From Halomonas halophila (lineage in GTDB: Bacteria > Pseudomonadota > Gammaproteobacteria > Pseudomonadales > Halomonadaceae), in the NCBI RefSeq assembly GCF_030406665.1, contig NZ_CP129121.1:3472001-3536000 (forward strand): 64,000 nucleotides of DNA, read 5' to 3'. The stretch's first letter is position 1, and every line of letters starts with the position of its first letter. The position numbers and the translations under genes were made by a program. Shown here piece by piece: positions 17,452 to 25,655 of the stretch. Under the pieces are notes generated by a model that worked only from the letters and a program-made list of their open reading frames with translations, made no database searches and had not been told where the DNA came from.

Positions 17452-17452
17452 C

Positions 17453-18766
17453 GTGGGCCGGCTGTGGCGACGCGAATGGTGGCGGCTGGGTGCCCTGGTG
17501 GGCGCCGGCGCCCTGGTCGGCTGGCCCTTCGGCTTCAGCGGCACCGGCATCGCCGTGGGGCTCGCCCTCTATCTCTTCTACCAGCTGCGCCAGCTGCACG
17601 CCCTGCAGGAATGGCTGACCCATCATCCCCATGACGAGCCGCCCTCGGCCTCCGGCCTGTGGGGCGAGCTGTTCGATCGCCTCTACCGCTACCAGAAGGG
17701 CCAGCGCCTCACCCAGCGCCGGCTGCGCGACACCCTGAGCCGTATCCAGGAGTCCTCGGAGGCGATGCGCGACAGCGTGGTGATGCTCGACCGCCACGGC
17801 GACATGGAGTGGTGGAACAGCGCCGCCGAACGCATGCTGGGCCTCAAGCCGGCCCATGATCGCGGCCAGCACATCACCAACCTGATGCGCGACCCAAGCT
17901 TCGTCGACTACTTCCACGCCCGGGACTATCGCGAGCCGCTGACGCTGTGCTCGCCGATCGACGAGAACCTCATCCTGCAGTTCCAGATCACCCTCTACGG
18001 CGACGACGAGCGCCTGGTGATGGCCCGCGACATCACCCGCCTGCACCGCCTGGAGCAGATGCGCCGCGACTTCGTGGCCAACGTGTCCCACGAGCTGCGC
18101 ACCCCGCTCACCGTGCTGGCGGGCTACCTCGAGACCTACGGCGACATGGCCGAGATGCTGCCCGAGCGCCTGGGCCGAGGCATCGGCCAGATGCAGAGCC
18201 AGACCAAGCGCATGCAGAACCTGGTCAACGACCTGCTGCTGCTGTCGCGGCTGGAGAACGACCAGGGCGGCCACGACGACATCCGCATCGACCCCACCAG
18301 CCTGCTCGAGGCCGTGCGGCGCGACGCCGAGGCGCTGTCCGAGGGCCACCACCAGCTGGAGGTGGCGGTCGAGGAGCCCCGCGGCCTGCTCGGCTCGGAG
18401 AAGGAGCTGCACAGCACCGTTTCCAACCTGGCCTTCAATGCCGTGCGCTATGCCGGCGAGGGCAGCCGCATCGTGCTGCGCTGGCGCCCCTGGGGCGACG
18501 GCGCCTGCCTGGAGGTGGAGGACGACGGCGAGGGCATCGATCCGCTGCACATCCCGCGCCTGACCGAGCGCTTCTACCGGGTCGACAAGGGCCGCAGCAC
18601 CGCCACCGGTGGCACCGGCCTGGGGCTGGCCATCGTCAAGCACGTGCTGCTGCGCCACGACGCCCAGCTGGAGATCGACTCCCGGCTCGGCGAGGGCGCC
18701 ACCTTCCGCTGCATCTTCCCCGCCGCCCGCCTCACCGACGCCGCGCCGGCTTCGCGGCGCGCTTGA
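17453..18766 (+). CDS. phoR: Phosphate regulon sensor histidine kinase PhoR
   Basis: A 437-residue membrane sensor kinase. Two hydrophobic segments (residues ~9-45) with almost no periplasmic loop are followed by a linker and PAS domain (~90-200), the HisKA H-box FVANVSHELRTPL with phosphoacceptor His213, and an ATPase domain with N-box (SNLAFNAVRYA), G1 (DDGEGI) and G2 (GTGLGLAIVKH). Lack of a sensory loop fits PhoR reading phosphate through PstSCAB and PhoU. The GTG start at 17453, one base after the phoB stop, has AAGGG upstream and implies coupled translation. Confidence 0.97.
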   Translation: MGRLWRREWWRLGALVGAGALVGWPFGFSGTGIAVGLALYLFYQLRQLHALQEWLTHHPHDEPPSASGLWGELFDRLYRYQKGQRLTQRRLRDTLSRIQESSEAMRDSVVMLDRHGDMEWWNSAAERMLGLKPAHDRGQHITNLMRDPSFVDYFHARDYREPLTLCSPIDENLILQFQITLYGDDERLVMARDITRLHRLEQMRRDFVANVSHELRTPLTVLAGYLETYGDMAEMLPERLGRGIGQMQSQTKRMQNLVNDLLLLSRLENDQGGHDDIRIDPTSLLEAVRRDAEALSEGHHQLEVAVEEPRGLLGSEKELHSTVSNLAFNAVRYAGEGSRIVLRWRPWGDGACLEVEDDGEGIDPLHIPRLTERFYRVDKGRSTATGGTGLGLAIVKHVLLRHDAQLEIDSRLGEGATFRCIFPAARLTDAAPASRRA

Positions 18767-18784
18767 TCCCGTCCCCGGACGCCA

Positions 18785-18810
18785 CTCCGCCCGACGCAGG
18801 CCGGGCGGAG
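18785..18810. terminator. Hairpin between convergent phoR and cysZ
   Basis: CTCCGCCCG (18785-18793) and CGGGCGGAG (18802-18810) form a 9-bp stem with an 8-base loop, 19 bases after the phoR stop and 41 bases beyond the cysZ stop. There is no T-run on either side. Confidence 0.5.
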
Positions 18811-18850
18811 GGATGTCACGTGATCACGACGCCTGCCCGGGGCGCGGGCA

Positions 18851-19591
18851 TCAGCGCCTCGCCGGGGCAGCATCGGGCGTCAGCGCCCGGTAGTGGTCTT
18901 CCCACATCAGCACCGCGCCGGCCACGGCACCGGGCAGCAGGAACAGGTTGGCCAGCGGCAGCCAGGTGATCAGCATCACCCAGCCGCCGTAGGTGAGCGT
19001 CGGCCAGCGGCGCGCGGCCAGCCGGCGGCGCATGTCGGCGAAGGTCACCTTGTTGTTGTCCATGGGATAGTCGAGGTAGGTGACCGCCATCATCCAGGCC
19101 GAGAACAGCAGCCACAGCAGCGGGGCGACCAGGTTGATCACCGGGATCCAGCCGATCACGAACAGCAGCGCCATGCGCGGCAGGATGTAGCCCAGCTTGA
19201 CCAGTTCACGGCCCAGGGCATCGATGGCGGTGCGTGCCAGGCCACGGTCGTCCAACGGCGGCCGGCCGGTCACCTCGCGCTCGACCTTCTCGGCCAGCAG
19301 GCCGTAGAAGGGCGCGGCGATCAGCTGGGTCACCAGGGTGAAGCTGAAGAACACGATCAGCCCCAGGCTGAGCACGAACAGCGGCCAGATCAGCCACGAC
19401 AGCCAGTCGAGCCAGCCCGGCACCATGGCCATCCAGCCGTCGAGCCAGCCGCCGAAGTGGGTCAGCACGTAGCTCAGCATGGCAGCGTAGACCACCAGGT
19501 TGGCCAGTATCGGCAGGAACACGTAGCGGCGCAGGCCGGGGGTGTAGACCAGGCGGGTTCCCCGGGACAGCGCCGAGAAGGCATCCAGCAT
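18851..19591 (-). CDS. cysZ: CysZ-type sulfate permease (EI24 family)
   Basis: A membrane protein aligning along its length with E. coli CysZ, which moves sulfate inward for cysteine synthesis. Shared blocks include GLRRYVFLPILANLVVY, WLSWLIWPLFVLS, IAAPFYGLLAEKVE, LLFSAWMMAVTYLDYPMDN and LANLFLLPGAVAGAVLMW. Several starts are possible in GTG-ATG-GAG-GAA-ATG-ACA-CCG-ATG; the last ATG (19591) is used because GGAGG lies 11 bases before it, but 19600 or 19609 are not excluded. It follows phoU on the same strand after a strong hairpin and may be read as the tail of the pst unit. Confidence 0.88.
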   Translation of the reverse strand: MLDAFSALSRGTRLVYTPGLRRYVFLPILANLVVYAAMLSYVLTHFGGWLDGWMAMVPGWLDWLSWLIWPLFVLSLGLIVFFSFTLVTQLIAAPFYGLLAEKVEREVTGRPPLDDRGLARTAIDALGRELVKLGYILPRMALLFVIGWIPVINLVAPLLWLLFSAWMMAVTYLDYPMDNNKVTFADMRRRLAARRWPTLTYGGWVMLITWLPLANLFLLPGAVAGAVLMWEDHYRALTPDAAPARR

Positions 19592-19619
19592 CGGTGTCAT
19601 TTCCTCCATCACGACGACG

Positions 19620-19646
19620 GCGGCCGTCGCCAGGGGCGACGGCCGC
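19620..19646 (-). terminator. 12-bp-stem hairpin between phoU and cysZ
   Basis: GCGGCCGTCGCC pairs perfectly with GGCGACGGCCGC around a three-base loop, 28 bases after the phoU stop. On the minus strand no T-run follows, so termination may be partial; the plus-strand side has TTCTTT. Confidence 0.55.
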
Positions 19647-19674
19647 TTCTTTGACGGTAGCGGTCGAGCGGGGT

Positions 19675-20403
19675 TCAGCCCTCGTCGCCGCGCACCTCGT
19701 CGTCGAGATCATCCGGGGCCGTGTGGCGGATGTCGAGCCCCTTGACCAGATAGACCACGTATTCGGCCAGGTTGTTGGAGTGATCGCCGATCCGCTCCAG
19801 GGCGCGCAGGATCCACATGATGCCGAGTACCGGGGATATCACCCGGGCGTCTTCCATCATGAAGGTCATCAGCGAGCGCATGGCGCTCTTGTACTCGTTG
19901 TCGACCTGCTCGTCCTCCTGGACCACCTTGAGCGCCATCTCGGTGTCGAAGCGGGCAAAGGCGGTCAGGGCGTCGCGCATCATCTTGCGCACGTGCTCGC
20001 TGATCACGCGTACCTCGACGAAGCCGCGGCTGCCGTTCTGGCTCTCGACCAGCTCCAGGGCGTTGCGGGCGATCTTGCTGGCCTCGTCGCCGATGCGCTC
20101 CAGGTCGGAGGCGGCGCGGATCACCGCCAGCACCAGGCGCAGGTCGGAGGCCGCCGGCTGACGGCGGGCCAGGATCTGGGTGCACTCGTCGTCGATCTTG
20201 ATCTGCATGTCGTTGACGGCGCGATCGTTGTCGACCACTCGCTCGGCCAGGGCGGAATCGCTGTCGAGCAGGGCACGGACGGCGTCCTGTACCTGCTTCT
20301 CGACCAGACCGCCCATGGCCATCAGGTGGGTCTTGAGCTCCTCGAGCTCATGATTGAACTGCCGCGAGATGTGCTGGCTGTGGATATCGCTGGTGATGTC
20401 CAT
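19675..20403 (-). CDS. phoU: Phosphate-specific transport system accessory protein PhoU
   Basis: A peripheral protein that links the Pst transporter to PhoR and keeps the regulon off when phosphate is plentiful. The 242 residues form two PhoU helical repeats with the metal-binding E(D)xxxD signatures: DLERIGDEASKIAR near residue 95 and ALERIGDHSNNLAEYV near residue 200. AGGAGAG precedes the ATG. It is the last gene of the leftward pst series, 24 bases after pstB. Confidence 0.97.
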   Translation of the reverse strand: MDITSDIHSQHISRQFNHELEELKTHLMAMGGLVEKQVQDAVRALLDSDSALAERVVDNDRAVNDMQIKIDDECTQILARRQPAASDLRLVLAVIRAASDLERIGDEASKIARNALELVESQNGSRGFVEVRVISEHVRKMMRDALTAFARFDTEMALKVVQEDEQVDNEYKSAMRSLMTFMMEDARVISPVLGIMWILRALERIGDHSNNLAEYVVYLVKGLDIRHTAPDDLDDEVRGDEG

Positions 20404-20427
20404 GAGACTCTCCTGAGGGCGCTGGCG

Positions 20428-21240
20428 TCAGGCCATGCGTCCGGTAATGTAGTTCTCGGTGCGCGCGAGGCGCGGATTGGTGAACAGGGTATCGGTGGGG
20501 GCGTACTCCACCAGTTCGCCGCCCTGCAGGAAGGCGGTGAAATCCGAGACCCGTGCCGCCTGCTGCATGTTGTGGGTGACCAGCACCAGGGTCAGGCTCG
20601 ACTTCAGGTTGCGGATCAGCTCCTCGACCTTGAGCGTCGAGATCGGGTCCAGGGCCGAGGCCGGCTCGTCGAGCAGCAGCACCTCGGGCTCCACCGCCAG
20701 GGTCCGGGCGATCACCAGGCGCTGCTGCTGGCCGCCGGACAGCGCCCAGGCCGAGGCCTGGAGGCGATCCTTGACCTCTTCCCACAGCGCCGCCGAGCGC
20801 AGTGACCACTCGACGATGTCGTCGATACGCCGCTTGCGCAGCCCGCCCTGCAGCCGCAGCCCGAACGCCACGTTGTCGTAGATCGACATCGGGAAGGGGT
20901 TCGGCGCCTGGAACACCATGCCGACCCGCCGGCGCAGCTCGGCCACCGCCACCTCGGGGGCATGGATCTCCTGGCCCTCGAGCCGAATCTCGCCCTCCCG
21001 CCGCACGTCCTCGTTGAGGTCGTGCAGGCGGTTGAGGGCGCGCAGCAGGGTCGACTTGCCGCAGCCCGAGGGCCCGATGAAGGCGGTGACCCGATGACGC
21101 GGCACCCGCAGGCTGAGGTCGCGCAGCGCCGGCTTGTCGCCGTAGCGCAGCCCGAAGCCCGAGATCTCCAGGCAGGAGGCCTCGGGCGCGAAATCGATGA
21201 AGGCTCCGTGCCGCGGAGCCGGGTCCTGCTTGACCGGCAT
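20428..21240 (-). CDS. pstB: Phosphate ABC transporter ATP-binding protein PstB
   Basis: The ATPase of the high-affinity phosphate importer. The 270-residue protein has Walker A GPSGCGKST, Q-loop VFQAPNPFPMS, the signature LSGGQQQRL, Walker B VLLLDEPASALDP and the switch histidine in LVTHNMQQA. The N-terminal ~25 residues before the first beta strand are longer than in E. coli. AAGGGG lies just upstream of the ATG. It follows pstA after 28 bases. Confidence 0.97.
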   Translation of the reverse strand: MPVKQDPAPRHGAFIDFAPEASCLEISGFGLRYGDKPALRDLSLRVPRHRVTAFIGPSGCGKSTLLRALNRLHDLNEDVRREGEIRLEGQEIHAPEVAVAELRRRVGMVFQAPNPFPMSIYDNVAFGLRLQGGLRKRRIDDIVEWSLRSAALWEEVKDRLQASAWALSGGQQQRLVIARTLAVEPEVLLLDEPASALDPISTLKVEELIRNLKSSLTLVLVTHNMQQAARVSDFTAFLQGGELVEYAPTDTLFTNPRLARTENYITGRMA

Positions 21241-21268
21241 TACATACCCCTTGGCACCACGGCCGGCC

Positions 21269-22828
21269 TCAGAGACGCGAGAGGCTACCGTGGCGTGATC
21301 TCAGATGATGGCGCAGAAATATTGCAGTCAGGTTAAGCACCAGGATCACCAGTACCAGCAGCAGCGCCGTGGCATAGACCAGCGGCATTGCCGCCTGGAC
21401 ATCGTTGCTGTGGAAGGCGGTATCGAAGATGTGATAGCCCAGATGCATGAACTTCCTTTCAAGGTGAAGGAAGGGGAAGTCGCCGTCCAGCGGCACCTGG
21501 GGCGCGAGCTTGGCCACGCCGACCAGCATCAAGGGGGCCACCTCGCCGGCCGCCCGGGCCACCGCCAGGATCATCCCGGTGAGCATCGCCGGGGTGGCCA
21601 TCGGCAGCACCACCCGGCTGAGCATCTCCAGGCGGGTGGCGCCCAGCGCCAGGGCGCCTTCGCGCTGGCGGTCGGGGATCCGCGCCAGCCCCTCCTCGGT
21701 GGCCACGATCACCACCGGCAGGGTCAGCAGCGCCAGGGTCAGCGAGGCCCACAGCAGGCCCCCGGTACCGAAGGTCGGCGATGGCAGCGATTCCTCGAAG
21801 AACCATTGATCGAGGCGGCCCCCGAGGCCGTAGACGAACACCCCGAGGCCGAACACGCCGTAGACGATGGAGGGGACGCCGGCCAGGTTGCGCACGCCGA
21901 TGCGCACCAGCCGGGTCAGGCGCCCCTGGTGGGCCACCTCGTTGAGATAGACCGCCGCCAGCACACCGAAAGGCGTGACCAGCAGCGACATCAGCATCAC
22001 CATCAGGATGGTGCCGAAGATCGCCGGCCAGACCCCGCCCTCGACGTTGCCCGCCCGCGGTCCCTCGGAGAGGAAGCGCCACAGGCCCTTGCCCCAGTCG
22101 GCGAACTTGGCCACGGGGCTCATGGCGTTGGGCCATCGAGCACGCAGGATCTCCTCGACGGGCAGGCGAATGCGACGACCGTCGGCGCTCTCCATCACCA
22201 CCAGATCGCCCACCATGCGATCGCGCAGGACACGGATCCGTGCCTCGACGTCGCCCAGCACGCGGTTTGTCTCCGGCGTCTCGTCCCACTCGGCCCGGGC
22301 CGCCAGCGGCAGCAGGGCCCGGTCGCGCAGCCGGGCGATCTCCTCACGCCATCGCACCTGCTCCGCCAGCCGAGCGCGCAATGCCTCCCACGCCGCCTCG
22401 CCCTGCAGGCGCTCGCCCTCGTCGGGCATCCAGGCCACCAGGCGACCGATGAAATCCCCCCAACGACGGCGTTCCAGCACCATCAGCTCGCGGGGATAGG
22501 TCTCGGTCTCGATATCGGCCACCGGGACCCAGGTCCAGATATCGCCGTTCAGGTCGCGGTTGCCGGTGCGGTAGAGGCGCTCCTCGCCCTCGGCGTCGGG
22601 CAGCGGCGTCTGCCTCACCTCACGGCCGGCCAGGACCCGGCCGTCGGCCAGGGTCAGCTGGGCCACGTCGCTGGGCCAGAAATGCCCCAGCCCCCGCGAG
22701 GCCAGCAGCACCAGCAGCAGGGCCAGGAGCAGCAGCGACAGCGAGATGCTGCCGGCGGCCAGCCAGGCCCAGGGACCTTCGCCCCGGGGCAGGCGGGCTC
22801 GTCCCGGGCGTCGCCAGGCACGGATCAT
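21269..22828 (-). CDS. pstA: Phosphate ABC transporter permease PstA, long form
   Basis: A membrane subunit of the phosphate importer. At 519 residues it is much longer than E. coli PstA (296). After a first membrane helix (~20-50) there is a ~200-residue soluble, probably periplasmic region, and the six-helix permease core begins near residue 260 (VWPAIFGTILMVMLMSLLV). The permease EAA loop is EGALALGATRLEMLSRVVLPMA. Long PstA forms occur in Pseudomonas and relatives. The ATG overlaps the pstC stop by ATGA, so the start at 22828 is secure despite an open frame upstream. Confidence 0.93.
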   Translation of the reverse strand: MIRAWRRPGRARLPRGEGPWAWLAAGSISLSLLLLALLLVLLASRGLGHFWPSDVAQLTLADGRVLAGREVRQTPLPDAEGEERLYRTGNRDLNGDIWTWVPVADIETETYPRELMVLERRRWGDFIGRLVAWMPDEGERLQGEAAWEALRARLAEQVRWREEIARLRDRALLPLAARAEWDETPETNRVLGDVEARIRVLRDRMVGDLVVMESADGRRIRLPVEEILRARWPNAMSPVAKFADWGKGLWRFLSEGPRAGNVEGGVWPAIFGTILMVMLMSLLVTPFGVLAAVYLNEVAHQGRLTRLVRIGVRNLAGVPSIVYGVFGLGVFVYGLGGRLDQWFFEESLPSPTFGTGGLLWASLTLALLTLPVVIVATEEGLARIPDRQREGALALGATRLEMLSRVVLPMATPAMLTGMILAVARAAGEVAPLMLVGVAKLAPQVPLDGDFPFLHLERKFMHLGYHIFDTAFHSNDVQAAMPLVYATALLLVLVILVLNLTAIFLRHHLRSRHGSLSRL

Positions 22829-24051
22829 GGCGTGCCCCCCAGCCGGCGGTAGCGACGACGCAGGCGGGTGCGAACCACCTCGGCCAGGGTATTGACCAGG
22901 AAGGTGAAGACGAACAGCAGCAGCGCGGCCAGCAGCAGCAGGCGATAGTGGGTTCCGCCAGGCGCCGCCTCGGGCAGTTCGGTGGCGATGCTGGCAGCCA
23001 TGGAGCGCAGGCCGTCCAGCGGGCTGGCGGTCATCAGCGGCGTGTTGCCGCTGGCGATCAGCACGATCATGGTCTCGCCCACGGCACGCCCGGCGCCGAT
23101 CATCACCGCCGAGAACACGCCCGGCCCGGCCGCCGGCAGCACCACGCGCCACAGGGTCTGCCAGCGCGTCGCGCCCAGCGCCTGGGCGCCCTCGGCCAGG
23201 CTCTTCGGCACCCCGGAGAGGGCATCCTCGGCCAGGGCGTAGACGGTCGGCATCACCGCGAAGCCCATGGCCATGCCGACGATGATGGCGTTGCGGCTGG
23301 CGTAGTCGAGCCCCAGGTGGGCGGCGAGCCAGGTGCGCAGGTCGCCGCCGAACCACCAGCCCTCCAGCCAGGGCGCCAGCCCGTTCGCCAGGCCCCACAG
23401 CAGCAGCAGCCAGGGCAGCAGCCACAGCGCCGACCAGCCCAGCGGCAGGCGCTGGCGTACCCGGCCGGGCAGCCGGCTCCACAGGGCACCGCCCAGCACC
23501 AGGCCCGGCGGCAGCAGCAACAGCAGGGTCAGTCCCAGCCCCAGGTGGCGTTCCAGCCAGGGGGCCAGCACCAGGCCGGCGAGGAAGCCGATCACCACGC
23601 CGGGCAGGGCCTCGAGCAGCTCCAGGGTGGGCTTGATATGAGCGCGCAGCCGCCGCGACATGAACAGCGCCGAGTGCGCGGCCGCGCCCAGCGCCAGCGG
23701 TACGGCGATCACCAGCGACCAGGCCGCGGCCTCCAGGGTGCCCCAGGCCAGCGGCGCCAGGCTGAAGCGCGGCCCCGGCTCTCCCTCAGGCAGCGCCGGC
23801 TGCCAGCGATAGACGGGCTCGTCCAGGCCGGGATAGGGCTGGGGCAGCCACAGCGACGCGAGGCTCACCTCGGGCTCGCCCGGCGACGACGACCAGAACA
23901 GCGGCAGGACCTCGACCGCCAGGAACACGCCGATGGCCATCACGGCGGCGATCACGCCGATGCCGCCGGCGGTGATCAAGGCCGTGGCCAGGCGGTCGCG
24001 GCCCTGGCGCAGGCGGCGTCGCAGCAGCGGTGAAGAGGAAGAGTCGTGCAT
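22825..24051 (-). CDS. pstC: Phosphate ABC transporter permease PstC
   Basis: The partner permease, 408 residues. A first membrane helix (~24-53) is followed by an extracytoplasmic loop of about 45 residues, then the permease core with ALEDALSGVPKSLAEGAQALGATRWQTL-type EAA loop and GRAVGETMIVLIASGN. It is coupled to pstA through ATGA. The ribosome-binding site is weak. A Pho box lies 35-63 bases upstream of the start, inside the short gap after the pstS-like gene, so pstCAB-phoU can be induced independently of it. Confidence 0.92.
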   Translation of the reverse strand: MHDSSSSPLLRRRLRQGRDRLATALITAGGIGVIAAVMAIGVFLAVEVLPLFWSSSPGEPEVSLASLWLPQPYPGLDEPVYRWQPALPEGEPGPRFSLAPLAWGTLEAAAWSLVIAVPLALGAAAHSALFMSRRLRAHIKPTLELLEALPGVVIGFLAGLVLAPWLERHLGLGLTLLLLLPPGLVLGGALWSRLPGRVRQRLPLGWSALWLLPWLLLLWGLANGLAPWLEGWWFGGDLRTWLAAHLGLDYASRNAIIVGMAMGFAVMPTVYALAEDALSGVPKSLAEGAQALGATRWQTLWRVVLPAAGPGVFSAVMIGAGRAVGETMIVLIASGNTPLMTASPLDGLRSMAASIATELPEAAPGGTHYRLLLLAALLLFVFTFLVNTLAEVVRTRLRRRYRRLGGTP

Positions 24052-24085
24052 GAAGGCCGGCGAGTCGGTGGGTTAGCGCAAGGTT

Positions 24086-24114
24086 ACGACATTGTCATGA
24101 CAGTCGGGTGACAC
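24086..24114 (-). promoter_or_regulatory. Pho box (three heptamers) upstream of pstC
   Basis: On the minus strand GTGTCAC, CCGA, CTGTCAT, GACA, ATGTCGT gives three PhoB heptamers with perfect 4-bp spacing, immediately after the stop of the pstS-like gene. Confidence 0.82.
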
Positions 24115-24116
24115 TG

Positions 24117-25064
24117 TCACGTCTCGTCGCGCGTAGGCTGCAGGATGCGTCGCTGGCGGGCCAGGCTCGCGGCCGGCAGCGACACGAAGCCCATCTCCTC
24201 GACGATAGCCTGGCCCTCGACCGAGAGCACCAGTTCGAGGAAGGTCCGCTCGGCGACGGGCAGCACCTCGCCCGGCGGCTGATTGACGTAGATCCTCAGG
24301 TCCCGGGCCAGCGGATAGTCGTCGCGACGCACCGCCAGAGGTGTGGGCTCGTGCAGGCGCCCCTCGGGGTCCCGTAGGGCCAGCGCGCGCACGCCGGGCG
24401 TGAGGTGATTGAGGCCGGCGTAGCCGATGGCCAGGGGGTCGTCGGCCACCGCCTCGACCACCGCGGCCGACCCTGGATGTTCGTTGACCTCGGGGCGGAA
24501 GCTGCCGTCGCACAGGCCCTCGCGGCGGAACAGTCCGTGGGTGCCGGATACCGCATTGCGACCGTGCAGCACGATGGGCCCCGCCGGGAAATCGAGCCCC
24601 AGCGCCTGCCACTGGTGGATGCCTCGCTCGGCCCCACAGTAGTGAGTCTCGGAGAAGATGGCGTCGAACTCGCGGCGCGCCAGGCTCGACAGCGGGTTAT
24701 GGCGATTCACCACGACCACCAGCGCATCCCGCGCCACCACGATCTCCCGCGGTGGATAGCCATGACGATCGACGAAGGCCTGGCGCTCTTCCTCGCTCAT
24801 CGGCCGCGACATGGGCCCCAGCAGGGTGGTACCGGCGGTCAGCGCCGGCGGGGCGCTGGCCGAGCCGGCCACCTGGAGCTGAACGCGCAGCCCCGGGTAG
24901 TGCTCGCTGAGCAGTTCGCCCCAGCGCAGGATCAGCCCCGCCATGGTGTCGGAGCCGACGGTATCGAGGGTGCCGACATGGTGTTCGGCCGAGGCCGGCG
25001 CGCTCCAGAGCCCGACGAGGACCAGCAGCCAGGCCGGCAGGCAGCGACGAAGGACCGCTATCAT
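24117..25064 (-). CDS. pstS: PstS-like phosphate-binding protein of the Pst transporter
   Basis: A 315-residue periplasmic protein. Signal peptide: MIAVLRRCLPAWLLVLVGLW then SAPASA-EHH, cleavage near residue 26. The mature part has the PBP type-2 features TVGSDTMAGLILRWGELL, phosphate-contact region VAGSASAPPALTAGTTLLGPMSRPM and GRNAVSGTHGLFRREGLC. Start at 25064 because GGGAG sits seven bases upstream; an in-frame ATG at 25082 is the alternative. It precedes pstC on the same strand. Unlike typical pstS genes no Pho box is seen before it, so its expression may differ from that of the transporter core; a regulator-type binding protein cannot be excluded. Confidence 0.8.
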   Translation of the reverse strand: MIAVLRRCLPAWLLVLVGLWSAPASAEHHVGTLDTVGSDTMAGLILRWGELLSEHYPGLRVQLQVAGSASAPPALTAGTTLLGPMSRPMSEEERQAFVDRHGYPPREIVVARDALVVVVNRHNPLSSLARREFDAIFSETHYCGAERGIHQWQALGLDFPAGPIVLHGRNAVSGTHGLFRREGLCDGSFRPEVNEHPGSAAVVEAVADDPLAIGYAGLNHLTPGVRALALRDPEGRLHEPTPLAVRRDDYPLARDLRIYVNQPPGEVLPVAERTFLELVLSVEGQAIVEEMGFVSLPAASLARQRRILQPTRDET

Positions 25065-25231
25065 GAAGTTTCTCCCGCTCATACGGATCGGGCGCGACCC
25101 TCGTCCCCACAGGGTAGAGTGGCCACGCCCTCGACGTTTATCATGTTTCGCTGATCCCTAGCCGGTGACGATCGCTCCGTCGATCCCCCACCATGACGCC
25201 CACACAACAACAAGCCAGGCGAACCGATGCC

Positions 25232-25639
25232 ATGAGCGAACTCGACGACATTCCGGCCCCCCGCGGCCATCTGACTCTCAAGCTGGTCGCCCGCCGCCAG
25301 GACACCAACTTCCATGGCGACATCGCCGCCGGCTGGCTGGTCGGCCATATGGAGCAGGCCGCCGAAATCGCCGCCGGCCGCGAAGCCGGAGGGCGCACCG
25401 CCACCGTGGCCATCGAGGCCATGGATTTCCTGTGCCCGGTGCGAGTCGGCTCGATGGTCAACATTTTCACCGATGTGCGCGAGATCGGCCACAGCTCGAT
25501 CAAGATCGATGTCGAGGTCTGGAGCCGCTCGCCCCACGAGCGCGACCCCGACGAGCTGCACAAGGTCACCGAGGCGCGCTTCGTGACCGTGGCGCTGGAC
25601 GACAACGGCCGCATCCGCGCGGTGCGTCAGGGCGGCTGA
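25232..25639 (+). CDS. Acyl-CoA thioesterase, YciA-like hotdog fold
   Basis: Hydrolyses acyl-CoA esters. The 135 residues have the family layout LVARRQDTNFHGDIAAGWLVGHMEQAAEIAA followed by TVAIEAMDFLCPVRVGSMVNI and the KIDVEVW strand. In YciA the helix reads NxxGDIFGGWI with a catalytic Asp soon after; here the matching stretch is NFHGDIAAGWLVGHMEQA, with Glu rather than Asp at about that place. An upstream in-frame ATG (25193) lacks a ribosome-binding site, so 25232 is preferred. It is divergent from the pstS-like gene and convergent with the TRAP gene. Confidence 0.8.
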   Translation: MSELDDIPAPRGHLTLKLVARRQDTNFHGDIAAGWLVGHMEQAAEIAAGREAGGRTATVAIEAMDFLCPVRVGSMVNIFTDVREIGHSSIKIDVEVWSRSPHERDPDELHKVTEARFVTVALDDNGRIRAVRQGG

Positions 25640-25655
25640 GCCGCCCCGAGTCGCC

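Noticed and set aside
18816..18823. TCACGTGA as a possible parS core between phoR and cysZ
   Set aside because: Only the central eight bases fit; the flanking positions do not match TGTTTCACGTGAAACA.
21269..23482. Extended pstA frame starting at 23482
   Set aside because: The extra N-terminal ~218 codons overlap pstC in another frame; the ATGA overlap at 22825-22828 gives the real start.
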